Below the pieces are notes generated by a model. It was not told where the DNA came from. It saw only the letters and a program-made list of their open reading frames with translations, and ran no database searches. A stretch of DNA of 6,297 bases from Candidatus Bathyarchaeota archaeon (GTDB lineage: Archaea > Thermoproteota > Bathyarchaeia > TCS64), in NCBI GenBank assembly GCA_013619005.1, contig JABXKY010000157.1, positions 1 to 6,297 of the forward strand, given 5' to 3'. This document shows positions 1 to 5,839 of this stretch, piece by piece. Position 1 is the first letter of the stretch; every line of letters begins with the position of its first letter. Made by a program: the position numbers and the translations under genes.

Positions 1-1250
1 GAAATTACGTGATTGACGAGGAACGGGACTGCACCGGCCAAGCGATCCTACCGGGGCTTGTCAACACCCACACCCACATCCACGAGACAATGATGAGGGG
101 GCTCGGACACGACTTCCCGTTCCACCAGTGGTGCGATAGGTTAGTCTTCCCCACGGCCAAGGCAATGGAGGACGAGGGGGAGGACCTGTACAGGGCACTT
201 ACCATATTGACGGCCATGGAGGCCGCCAGCAGCGGCTCGACCGCACTCATCGAGCACAGCGTAAACTTCGCCAAGAGGCACAGCCTCACCATGGCCCATG
301 CCCTCCGAGAGTTCGGGCTCAGGGGCGCGATAGCCAAGGGGGCAGAGGACTTCAGCACCATCGACCAGGGGCACGTGGGCAAGGACATGGACCAAGAGCT
401 CAGGGAGACAAAGGTATTCCTCGACGCGTGGAGGAAGGAGAAGCCAGACGATCTGGTCCAGGCGTGGGTCGGACCCTCAGGGGGAAAGAGAACCGTGGGA
501 GGATGCACCAACGAGGCGTTGGTCGAGCTCAAGAAGATGGCCGACAATTACGATACCCGTTTCCACCTCCACTGGGCGGGCACATCCCCCGAGATCAAGA
601 TAGTCCAGCGGGACACGGGTTATGTTGGGAGCGTGGCCATGGCGTATCACCTGGGTATCCTGGATGAACGTACAAGCCTCGCCCACTGCATATGGATGGC
701 CGAGGCCGAGATGAACATGGTAAAGGAGACAGGCGCTAGCATCGCCCACTGCCCCAGCTGCAACCAGATATGCGCCATAGGCGTCCTGCCCCTCGTGGAG
801 CTCCTTGAGAAGGGGGTAACCGTGGGGATAGGCACTGACGGTGCGCCCCAGAACGACAGCCTAGACATGTACAGGGACATGAGGCAGGCAGTCCTCCTCC
901 AGAGAATCACCAAGATGAAGGCGGACGCGGTGAGCCACCTAGACGCGTTCAGGATGGCCACGGTCTCAGGCGCCAAGATGCTAGGCCACGAGGACCTGGG
1001 CACGATAGAGCCAGGTCAGATTGCTGACCTCACCGCCGTCAAGGTTAGAGGCAACCACTTCCTGACACCACTCTTCGAGCCGCTTGAGACCCTTGTATAC
1101 GCGGGGTCAGGGGGCAGGGACACGGCCTGGACAATGGTGAACGGTGAGATGGTGTATGACAACGGCACGTTCCCGACTGTTGACGCAGAGGCAGTGGTTA
1201 ACCAAGTAGCCGACGCAGCTAAACGCATCAAACGCCACATAGTGTTCTAG
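1..1250 (+). CDS. Amidohydrolase of the AtzA/TrzN/SAH-deaminase type, 5' end outside the window
   Basis: The frame is open to the left edge, and the usual N-terminal strand region of about 50 residues is missing, so the GTG at 9 is an internal codon and the gene is 5'-partial. Numbering from that GTG, the metal-binding HxH is H21/H23 in NTHTHIH after PGLVNT, the next His is H188 (HLHWAGT), then H226 (LAHC), and the Asp is D277 (GTDGAPQND). HCPSCN at 247-252 and the closing GTIEPGQIADL are also typical of this branch. Known members are metal-dependent cytosolic deaminases and chlorohydrolases acting on purines, adenosyl compounds, pterins or s-triazines. Oddity: the family motif HxAE, whose Glu is the proton-transfer residue in TrzN and relatives, reads HWAG here (G191), so either the chemistry differs or another residue substitutes. 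The substrate cannot be read from the sequence. The stop abuts the next gene, so the two are almost certainly co-transcribed and translationally coupled. Confidence 0.9.
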   Translation, partial: NYVIDEERDCTGQAILPGLVNTHTHIHETMMRGLGHDFPFHQWCDRLVFPTAKAMEDEGEDLYRALTILTAMEAASSGSTALIEHSVNFAKRHSLTMAHALREFGLRGAIAKGAEDFSTIDQGHVGKDMDQELRETKVFLDAWRKEKPDDLVQAWVGPSGGKRTVGGCTNEALVELKKMADNYDTRFHLHWAGTSPEIKIVQRDTGYVGSVAMAYHLGILDERTSLAHCIWMAEAEMNMVKETGASIAHCPSCNQICAIGVLPLVELLEKGVTVGIGTDGAPQNDSLDMYRDMRQAVLLQRITKMKADAVSHLDAFRMATVSGAKMLGHEDLGTIEPGQIADLTAVKVRGNHFLTPLFEPLETLVYAGSGGRDTAWTMVNGEMVYDNGTFPTVDAEAVVNQVADAAKRIKRHIVF

Positions 1251-1255
1251 TGATC
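1250..1255 (+). promoter_or_regulatory. Ribosome binding site of the rdhA-like gene
   Basis: GTGATC is complementary to part of the conserved 3' end of 16S rRNA (the mRNA-like complement is GGAGGTGATC). Placed that way, it sets the ATG at 1259 about 8 nt from where the GGAGG core would end, a normal distance. It overlaps the last base of the upstream stop codon, as expected for termination-reinitiation coupling. It argues that the in-frame GTG at 1250 is part of the ribosome site and not the start. Only six bases match, so this is suggestive. Confidence 0.45.
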
Positions 1256-1258
1256 GCC

Positions 1259-2422
1259 ATGGCCAGTAAATCCTTCGACGAGCTTTATCCCGTAAAGGAC
1301 GAGTACGATAGGTTCGATGCAAGGGAGACCGCCTTCGGCCAAGCCCTAAAGAAGACGGGGAAGATGCTCCAGTTCTCATCGCTGGAGTCCAAGGCGGGCA
1401 GGATTCTATCGGGAAAAAAGGGTTTCAGCCTCCTAGATTACGCGTTCCATGATGCCGCTGGGATGTATGAGACGCCGTTCGGGGAACGCCACACCCAGGA
1501 CAGGGGCAACTACAAGTGGCAGAGCCTCGGGACAGCCAAGAAATATCCCGGAGTAGGCAAATGGGAGGCGACTCCAGAGGAGGCCGCCAAAGCCGTACGT
1601 AAAGCGTGCAAGTTCTACGGTGCCGGGGATGCCGGGTTCGCGCCGCTCGACAGGCGCTGGGTCTACAGCCATACCAGGTACGGTAAGCCCATCGTCTTCG
1701 AGGACGTGGAGGAAGGGTACACCACTGAGGAGAAAGCGGTCATACCCGAGAGCCACAAGTGGGTTATCGCGCTGACGGTCCCCATGGACCTGGAGAACTT
1801 CATGCACACACCCTCCGCCACCGAGTCGGTCTCGGGCTTGGGGTACAGCAGGATGCATTTCCTCGGAGGCATGGTGGCCGAGTTCATCCGGGGCCTCGGG
1901 TACCACGCGGTCCCATGTGGAAACGACACGGCCCTCAGCGTCCCCATCGCGATCCAGGCAGGGCTGGGGCACCTCGGGAGGCACGGCAGGCTCATCACAT
2001 GGAAACACGGCAGCATGTGCAGGATACTCAAGGTCTTCACCGACCTGCCATTAGCGCAGAGCCCCATGGCTCCCGGTGGGATCGTGGAGTTCTGCGAGGA
2101 CTGTAAAAAGTGCGCCAAGCATTGCCCAAGCCAATCCATATCAAACGGGAAGCGTGACTACCAGACTGTGAGCGACGCCAACAACCCCGGCGCTCTCAAG
2201 TGGTATGTGAACGCCGAGAGCTGTCTGGACTACTGGAACGTTGTTGAATCCGGGTGCGGTATCTGCTTCAGGGTCTGCTCGTTCAACAAGAAACCGGGGC
2301 TGCACCACGACGTGGTCAAGTGGTTCATCAGGAATATCCCGGCATTGAACAAGTTCTGGGCATGGTCCGATGATGTAATGGGCTACGGGAAAAGGGTGCC
2401 ACCAGAAAAGTTCTGGGAGTAA
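1259..2422 (+). CDS. rdhA: Reductive-dehalogenase-like corrinoid and iron-sulfur protein, no Tat signal
   Basis: This 387-residue protein matches the RdhA family along its core. The three PceA active-site residues (Tyr246, Asn272, Arg305) have counterparts at exactly the same spacing: Y196 in GYSRM, N222 in GNDTALSVP and R255 in HGSMCRILKV. Two 4Fe-4S motifs follow: C279, C282, C285, C289 (CxxCxxCxxxCP) and C322-x10-C333-xx-C336-xxx-C340, where the usual final Pro is Ser. The C-terminal GYGKR...FWE is also family-like. Known members hold a base-off cobamide and two clusters and reductively remove halogens. There is no twin-arginine leader and no rdhB-type anchor gene next to it, so I infer a soluble cytoplasmic enzyme, not a respiratory one. 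QueG was considered, but the GYSRM/GNDTALSVP blocks point to RdhA. Start: GTG at 1250 overlaps the upstream stop, but ATG at 1259 has a well-spaced ribosome site and was chosen. A true halogenated substrate is unproven. Confidence 0.88.
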   Translation: MASKSFDELYPVKDEYDRFDARETAFGQALKKTGKMLQFSSLESKAGRILSGKKGFSLLDYAFHDAAGMYETPFGERHTQDRGNYKWQSLGTAKKYPGVGKWEATPEEAAKAVRKACKFYGAGDAGFAPLDRRWVYSHTRYGKPIVFEDVEEGYTTEEKAVIPESHKWVIALTVPMDLENFMHTPSATESVSGLGYSRMHFLGGMVAEFIRGLGYHAVPCGNDTALSVPIAIQAGLGHLGRHGRLITWKHGSMCRILKVFTDLPLAQSPMAPGGIVEFCEDCKKCAKHCPSQSISNGKRDYQTVSDANNPGALKWYVNAESCLDYWNVVESGCGICFRVCSFNKKPGLHHDVVKWFIRNIPALNKFWAWSDDVMGYGKRVPPEKFWE

Positions 2423-2428
2423 CCAAAG

Positions 2429-2454
2429 TTAGAGCTGTTGGGTGCAAGCCCTAA
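2429..2454. terminator. Weak imperfect hairpin between convergent genes
   Basis: TTAG (2429-2432) pairs with CTAA (2451-2454), and inside it GCT (2434-2436) pairs with AGC (2447-2449), with a mismatch between the two stems. It fills most of the 32-bp gap between the rdhA-like gene and the convergent transporter gene. The stem is short and may be chance. Confidence 0.2.
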
Positions 2455-3621
2455 TCAGTCTCTGGGCTCGGCTTTTTTTACGTATATCTGAATTGTGGCT
2501 GCGGCGAGGAGAGACATTGCCGTCAGAATGGCGCCGAGTGTCTGCCAGCCCGTCACGAGGAGTAATGCCCCAAGTGCTCCCCCTATGGAGTAGCCGAGGT
2601 TGGACGCAGCGTTGTGGAGGCTCATCATCGATCCCTTCGCTTTGGTCTGCTGGAGGCTGAGGGTGTTGTGGGCGTTGTACCGGAGGGCATCCAGGAGGTT
2701 GCCCAGGAGTATGGCTATGATGGCAATCGAGAGAGTGGGCGCGATGTTGTATGTAACGGTGCAGATGCTGGTGCCCAGCAATCCAAGTGTGGTGGTGAGC
2801 CTCGGTCCCAGTTTCGCGAGGATGGGGGTCGTTATGTAGCTACCTGTGATGAACATAACGGCGGTGCCCGTGAAGATGTACCCCGTTTGGACGGTGCTTG
2901 TCTGGAACGTCTCCCTGAGGAAGCTGAAGCACCAGAAATAGAGTCCTTGAATAGCCGCTGATGCAAGGAGGTTGCTCAGGATGCACCCAACCGCGCTCCC
3001 GTTGGATGTAATCTCCCGTATCCCAGTGGCGATGTCATCTGTTCCTTTGTTCTCAGTGTCAGGGAGGGCAAAGTACGTGAATATCAAGCCAAGAGCGCCC
3101 AAGGTCCCTGCGAAACCGATGTACGCTAGCCTCCAGCCGCCGACCTCTGCGATCTGGCCGACAATCGTTCCGCCTAACAGGAACCCAAAACCGCCCCCCA
3201 TCCCCATGAGGCTTATCACCCTTCCCTGTTCAGCTTCAGAGTAATACTCAGCGATTAGAGTCGTTATCATTGGAACCACGATGGCCATGCCTGCACCTGT
3301 TAGAATGGTTGCTAGGATCAGAACAGTGAAGCTGGGAGCCAAACTGCTGGCGACCGCTGAGGAAGCGATGATCAGAAGCCCGACAGTGAGGAGTCGTTTG
3401 TAGTTGTACCTTGAAGAAATGAACGTCATCGCGATGCTGCCGAGGAACGCGACAACACTGGCGGTTGTCCTGATCTGTCCTCCGATCCCGATGGGGATGT
3501 TAAGGTCGTTGCTGATCTCCGTGAGCAGCACCGCCGCCACGATGGACGGCGGGTACGTGCTCAGGGTAGCTATGAGAAGCGATGGCAGGATGAGTCTGTT
3601 GGGTTTGTTCTCATTTACCAT
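2455..3621 (-). CDS. MFS transporter, 12 membrane segments
   Basis: This 388-residue protein is hydrophobic throughout, with about 12 predicted helices (roughly residues 11-34, 46-70, 77-95, 98-125, 136-157, 164-186, 209-231, 246-266, 275-290, 294-312, 333-356, 360-380) and a polar central loop near 187-207, the normal 6+6 layout. SRYNYKRLL (70-78) sits where the loop 2-3 motif A lies, with the usual acidic residue replaced. Glycine-rich GMGGGFGFLLGG (140-151) in helix 5 fits motif C of drug/proton antiporters, and an equivalent lies in helix 11 (343-352). Thus it is a cytoplasmic-membrane secondary transporter, probably of the DHA1-like type; substrate and direction are unknown. The ATG at 3621 (MVNENK) puts a short polar N-terminus before helix 1. 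It lies 131 bp downstream of a small regulator gene on the same strand, with operator-like repeats between them. It is convergent with the rdhA-like gene, so a role in exporting that enzyme's substrates is not supported by operon structure. Confidence 0.85.
   Translation of the reverse strand: MVNENKPNRLILPSLLIATLSTYPPSIVAAVLLTEISNDLNIPIGIGGQIRTTASVVAFLGSIAMTFISSRYNYKRLLTVGLLIIASSAVASSLAPSFTVLILATILTGAGMAIVVPMITTLIAEYYSEAEQGRVISLMGMGGGFGFLLGGTIVGQIAEVGGWRLAYIGFAGTLGALGLIFTYFALPDTENKGTDDIATGIREITSNGSAVGCILSNLLASAAIQGLYFWCFSFLRETFQTSTVQTGYIFTGTAVMFITGSYITTPILAKLGPRLTTTLGLLGTSICTVTYNIAPTLSIAIIAILLGNLLDALRYNAHNTLSLQQTKAKGSMMSLHNAASNLGYSIGGALGALLLVTGWQTLGAILTAMSLLAAATIQIYVKKAEPRD
2473..2479 (+). 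terminator. Oligo-T terminator for the amidohydrolase/rdhA-like operon
   Basis: A run of seven T on the + strand lies about 50 bp after the rdhA-like stop codon, preceded by a G/C-rich stretch. Archaeal RNA polymerase terminates at such U-runs without needing a hairpin. The run is antisense to the last codons of the convergent transporter gene, where it encodes Lys-Lys. Confidence 0.45.
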
Positions 3622-3647
3622 CTTGTTCCCAATGATTTGATGCCGCG

Positions 3648-3659
3648 GATGTTTACATC
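3648..3659. promoter_or_regulatory. Perfect inverted repeat at the transporter promoter
   Basis: GATGT and ACATC form a perfect palindrome around a 2-bp spacer, 27-38 bp upstream of the transporter start codon. Read on the - strand it contains TGTAAACA, the only A/T-rich core at the position expected for a TATA box of a nearly leaderless transcript. A repressor bound here would block TBP. The arms are short, so chance is possible. Confidence 0.4.
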
Positions 3660-3672
3660 TTACGGTCTCTTA

Positions 3673-3702
3673 ACGAGGATCAGCAGGTTAGGCTGTCCTC
3701 GT
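3673..3702. repeat. Strong inverted repeat / hairpin upstream of the transporter gene
   Basis: ACGAGGA (3673-3679) pairs with TCCTCGT (3696-3702), and CAGC (3681-3684) pairs with GCTG (3692-3695), giving 11 base pairs with one bulged base at 3680 and a 7-nt loop. It lies in the gap between the small regulator gene and the transporter gene, about 52-81 bp upstream of the transporter start and just upstream of its putative TATA region. No T-run follows on either strand, so it does not look like an ordinary terminator. It could be an operator or an mRNA structure. Confidence 0.6.
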
Positions 3703-3752
3703 GGGTTTATGGCGGAGAACTTGAAATGCCTGTGTAGGTTAATCGACAAGAA

Positions 3753-3950
3753 TTAGATTAGCATGTAGCTGGCGGTGGATGTCTCGTAAATGACCATCCC
3801 CTGATGGACTAGAGTGGTCAGCGCCGACCTGATCTGTCTCCTGCTCAGGGTCACGTGGAACTGTATATCACTGATCCTCGCCTTCCCCTCCTCAAGCAGT
3901 AGCGCGAGGGTCACCTTGTCCATGTTCGTGATTTTCTTTAATTGTTCCAT
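3753..3950 (-). CDS. Small winged-helix-like DNA-binding protein
   Basis: This 65-residue protein has the pattern of a minimal archaeal winged helix-turn-helix. Helix 1 spans about residues 11-21 (DKVTLALLLEE), then come the strand/turn ARISDIQFHV (24-33), a recognition-helix-like segment LSRRQIRSALTTLVHQG (35-51) rich in Arg, and the wing MVIYETSTASYMLI (52-65). This resembles single-domain MarR/ArsR-like regulators, but I cannot assign a family; there is no ligand domain and no cysteine for metal sensing. It has its own strong TATA box, so it is an independent transcription unit between the DUF2961 gene and the transporter gene on the same strand. Since no T-run follows it, transcripts may continue into the transporter. 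The operator-like repeats between them suggest, by inference, that it controls the transporter. Confidence 0.7.
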   Translation of the reverse strand: MEQLKKITNMDKVTLALLLEEGKARISDIQFHVTLSRRQIRSALTTLVHQGMVIYETSTASYMLI

Positions 3951-3981
3951 ATGTAATCAGCGTCTAGAGCTTGAGGTCTCG

Positions 3982-3989
3982 GATATAAA
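3982..3989 (-). promoter_or_regulatory. TATA box of the small regulator gene
   Basis: On the - strand this reads TTTATATC, close to the archaeal TATA consensus, centred about 36 bp before the ATG at 3950. Initiation about 26 bp downstream would give a leader of only about 10 nt. No Shine-Dalgarno sequence precedes the ATG, which agrees with that. Confidence 0.65.
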
Positions 3990-4026
3990 CATTGTCGCCA
4001 CTCAACGAACATCCTTTCGACGTATG

Positions 4027-4052
4027 ACGAATAAAAGATCAAGTTGGATCAA
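4027..4052 (-). terminator. Possible T-rich terminator and GATCAA repeat after the DUF2961 gene
   Basis: Right after the DUF2961 stop codon the sequence becomes A/T-rich. On the - strand there is a CTTTTATT tract (4031-4038), preceded by two copies of TTGATC four bases apart (4037-4042 and 4047-4052). The T-run is only four long, so termination here is plausible but weakly supported. The rest of the 107-bp gap holds only the regulator promoter. Confidence 0.3.
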
Positions 4053-4057
4053 TAAAC

Positions 4058-5206
4058 TTAGAGGTGCCTCTCCACTAGCTTTTTCAGTTCCTCGTACCTG
4101 GCTGACATGATCATATCCTCGGTCACCCCAGGAACTGAGCCGGGGTCAACCCTGAGCCTGTACCTGAGTTGGGCCGCCTTGTGGAGAACCTGTCGCCTCT
4201 CAATGTTCTCGGGCGTGTCAGTGTGTAGTTCGGTCATCAGGTATCCGGGGACATCTGGAAGCGGCTCTAGCGCCTTCGGGTCCTTGATGGGGTCCCAGGG
4301 CTTGTGTGGTTCTACCTGGTACCACATCGCCACGCTGCTATAGTCCTCCTGGAGTATGTTCCCGTGGCAGTGCTCCATGGTGACCCTGATGGATTTCCTG
4401 AACGTGATTGGATCGGGTACATGATGCCTGTAAGCCGAGACCTTGGCGTTCTCCCTGTCGAAAAGGGTCAGCCCGTGGAAAGGTGCAGCGAACTCGCCGT
4501 CCAAGAAGTACCATGCACCCTGGAAGTAGTCCTCGGTGCCCGTGCCGTAGATGCTGGGCTCGTCCTCCCCGTCGATGTAAATCATCTCGTCCCCCTCAAG
4601 GAACACCAGGCTTCCCTTAACGTAGCTCTGCATGCTCATGAGGCAGCCAGCGAAGTGGCCCTCGCCCTCCGCGTCCAGAATCAGGTAGTTCTCGCCTATC
4701 GTCGTGGGGTTCTCCCGATTCCACTGGGCGTGGAATCTGGTGGGTGCGACCTCCTTGGTTTCCTGGTACTGGATGTTGTAGTAGAGGTGGCTGATTGGGG
4801 TGTCACCAAGGTTCAGAAGTTCAAGGTGGGCGCCCTCGGAGTACGGCATCGGCCAGTAGCTGTGGAAGCCGCCGCTGGTCATGCCCTGCATCATCGCCGT
4901 GTGGTGCCTGTACTCGGCGAAGCCGCACCCGAAGAAGTCCCCGAAGGGCACCTCTACGCTGGGACTTGCCTCGTCGTCCCACGTGTACCTGAGGACAGCG
5001 TTTCGGAGCAGTAGCGGGTCCCTGTTCCTGATGGTGAACCATGCACGGTTCAAGACCCCAGGTCCCTTTAGATCCGCCAACGTGACAGTTTCACCGGGCT
5101 CCACTGAAAGGTAGTCCCTGTTACCGTGACCCCTGTCGTAGCTGCTGACCATCCTTGACCTGCCTTTTTTCAGGCTGGGGATATCCGCTAGTGAGAAGAA
5201 AGCCAT
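4058..5206 (-). CDS. DUF2961 / GH172-type protein
   Basis: This 382-residue protein carries the DUF2961 hallmarks in order: SSYDRGHGNRDY (21-32), GPGVLNRAWFT (48-58), PSVEVPFGDFFG (82-93), SYWPMPYSEGA (116-126), GTGTEDYFQGAWYF (221-234), YRHHVPDPITF (259-269) and DYSSVAMWYQ (288-297). DUF2961 was redefined as glycoside hydrolase family GH172, whose studied members act on difructose dianhydride I and on D-arabinan by retaining chemistry with glutamates; E225 of GTGTED is the natural nucleophile candidate, but I cannot place the acid/base residue. There is no signal peptide, so it is likely cytoplasmic, unlike the secreted enzymes that attack cell-wall arabinan. It would therefore act on imported or internal oligosaccharides. 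Length fits one double-jelly-roll unit. The ATG at 5206 fits a leaderless transcript with a TATA-like box 26 bp upstream. The regulator and MFS genes follow on the same strand. The exact sugar is unknown. Confidence 0.88.
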   Translation of the reverse strand: MAFFSLADIPSLKKGRSRMVSSYDRGHGNRDYLSVEPGETVTLADLKGPGVLNRAWFTIRNRDPLLLRNAVLRYTWDDEASPSVEVPFGDFFGCGFAEYRHHTAMMQGMTSGGFHSYWPMPYSEGAHLELLNLGDTPISHLYYNIQYQETKEVAPTRFHAQWNRENPTTIGENYLILDAEGEGHFAGCLMSMQSYVKGSLVFLEGDEMIYIDGEDEPSIYGTGTEDYFQGAWYFLDGEFAAPFHGLTLFDRENAKVSAYRHHVPDPITFRKSIRVTMEHCHGNILQEDYSSVAMWYQVEPHKPWDPIKDPKALEPLPDVPGYLMTELHTDTPENIERRQVLHKAAQLRYRLRVDPGSVPGVTEDMIMSARYEELKKLVERHL

Positions 5207-5227
5207 GGAAAACCACTATTTCTGGTA

Positions 5228-5235
5228 GTTTTAAC
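5228..5235 (-). promoter_or_regulatory. TATA-like element of the DUF2961 gene
   Basis: On the - strand this reads GTTAAAAC, centred 26 bp before the ATG at 5206, the spacing expected if transcription begins at or next to the start codon. No Shine-Dalgarno sequence lies between. It is a less perfect match than the regulator gene's box. Confidence 0.45.
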
Positions 5236-5247
5236 GGTTGCGAGGTG

Positions 5248-5260
5248 GGAAACATAAAAT
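5248..5260 (+). promoter_or_regulatory. BRE/TATA-like element of the YbaK-family gene
   Basis: A purine-rich GGAAAC is followed by ATAAAAT (5254-5260), centred about 28 bp before the ATG at 5285. This fits an archaeal BRE-TATA pair driving a leaderless or nearly leaderless transcript. It is back to back with the DUF2961 promoter, within a 78-bp divergent region. Confidence 0.5.
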
Positions 5261-5284
5261 CGCCCGTGCGCAGTACCATGTAGC

Positions 5285-5749
5285 ATGAGCCAGTTCGATG
5301 ACAAGCTACGGGATTATATCTCTGAGAATGAGATAGACGCCAAGGTAATCTCATTCGAGCAGTCAACCCACAGCGTAGCGGAGGCGGCTGAGGCTGTAGG
5401 GGCCGAGCCCGAGGATTTCGTCAAGAGCATCTGCATGGTGACCATGGGCGGCAAACTCGTCGTGGCGATAGTTAAGGGCGAGCACAGGGCCAGCACCGGC
5501 AGGGTCGCCAAGGCACTGGGAATCCCAAAGCCCCGGATAGCGAGACCGGACGAGATACTTGAACTCACAGGTTACCCCGTGGGAGGTACCCCTGCATTTG
5601 GGTACCAGGCTACCTTCCTCATGGACCCAAGGGTGCTTGAGAAGGAGAAGGTCTACTCGGGAGGGGGATCAGGCAACGCCCTCACATACATGTCCACCGA
5701 GGAGATGAAGCGGGTCAACGGAGCAACGGTGACCCGAGTCCGCAAGTAG
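5285..5749 (+). CDS. YbaK/EbsC-family aminoacyl-tRNA deacylase-like protein
   Basis: This 154-residue stand-alone YbaK/EbsC domain is of normal length for the family. Visible blocks are HSVAEAAEAVG (29-39), FVKSICMV (45-52) with K47 at the conserved lysine position, GGTPAFGY (100-107) in place of the common GGVxPFGH, and YSGGGSGNALTY (124-135), the glycine-rich substrate-pocket loop. Known members (YbaK, ProXp, and the INS domain of bacterial prolyl-tRNA synthetase) hydrolyse mischarged aminoacyl-tRNAs such as Cys-tRNAPro or Ala-tRNAPro in the cytosol. Which mischarged tRNA this one clears cannot be told. The ATG at 5285 was chosen because the TATA-like box lies about 28 bp upstream; an ATG at 5278 is followed at once by a stop. 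It is divergent from the DUF2961 gene and convergent with the amidohydrolase, so it is a single-gene unit with no evident functional link to its neighbours. Confidence 0.88.
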   Translation: MSQFDDKLRDYISENEIDAKVISFEQSTHSVAEAAEAVGAEPEDFVKSICMVTMGGKLVVAIVKGEHRASTGRVAKALGIPKPRIARPDEILELTGYPVGGTPAFGYQATFLMDPRVLEKEKVYSGGGSGNALTYMSTEEMKRVNGATVTRVRK

Positions 5750-5812
5750 ATGGTCCGTTCACCCCGATCCTTTCATCAATTACGGCTTGAAGCTACACGA
5801 CCTTGGCATATA

Positions 5813-5822
5813 CCGGGCCCGG
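5813..5822. repeat. Ten-base perfect palindrome in a convergent gap
   Basis: CCGGGCCCGG is self-complementary and lies in the 90-bp gap between the convergent YbaK-family and amidohydrolase genes. It has no loop and no T-run of five or more nearby, so it is not a convincing terminator. Nothing else is recognisable in this gap. Confidence 0.3.
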
Positions 5823-5839
5823 AATCGCATAGGGTTTTC

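Noticed and set aside
1433..2008. 191-codon - strand open frame opposite the rdhA-like gene
   Set aside because: The + strand carries the RdhA catalytic blocks across this span. The - frame has only low-complexity Pro/Gly/Val-rich sequence.
1259..2422. Epoxyqueuosine reductase (QueG) as an alternative identity
   Set aside because: QueG shares corrinoid and two 4Fe-4S clusters, but GYSRM, GNDTALSVP and the C-x10-CxxCxxxC spacing are RdhA-like, as is the Tyr/Asn/Arg spacing.
4037..4052. Two GATCAA copies as a possible mobile-element or CRISPR-like repeat
   Set aside because: Only two 6-bp copies four bases apart, with no further units and no transposase or cas gene in the window.
4304..5014. 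236-codon + strand open frame opposite the DUF2961 gene
   Set aside because: The opposite strand encodes a protein with clear DUF2961 motifs throughout. The + frame shows no recognisable domain and is a shadow of G/C-rich codons.
5278..5286. ATG-TAG start-stop just before the YbaK-family start, a possible regulatory mini-ORF
   Set aside because: The TATA-like box spacing puts transcription start at or after this codon, so it is probably not in the mRNA.
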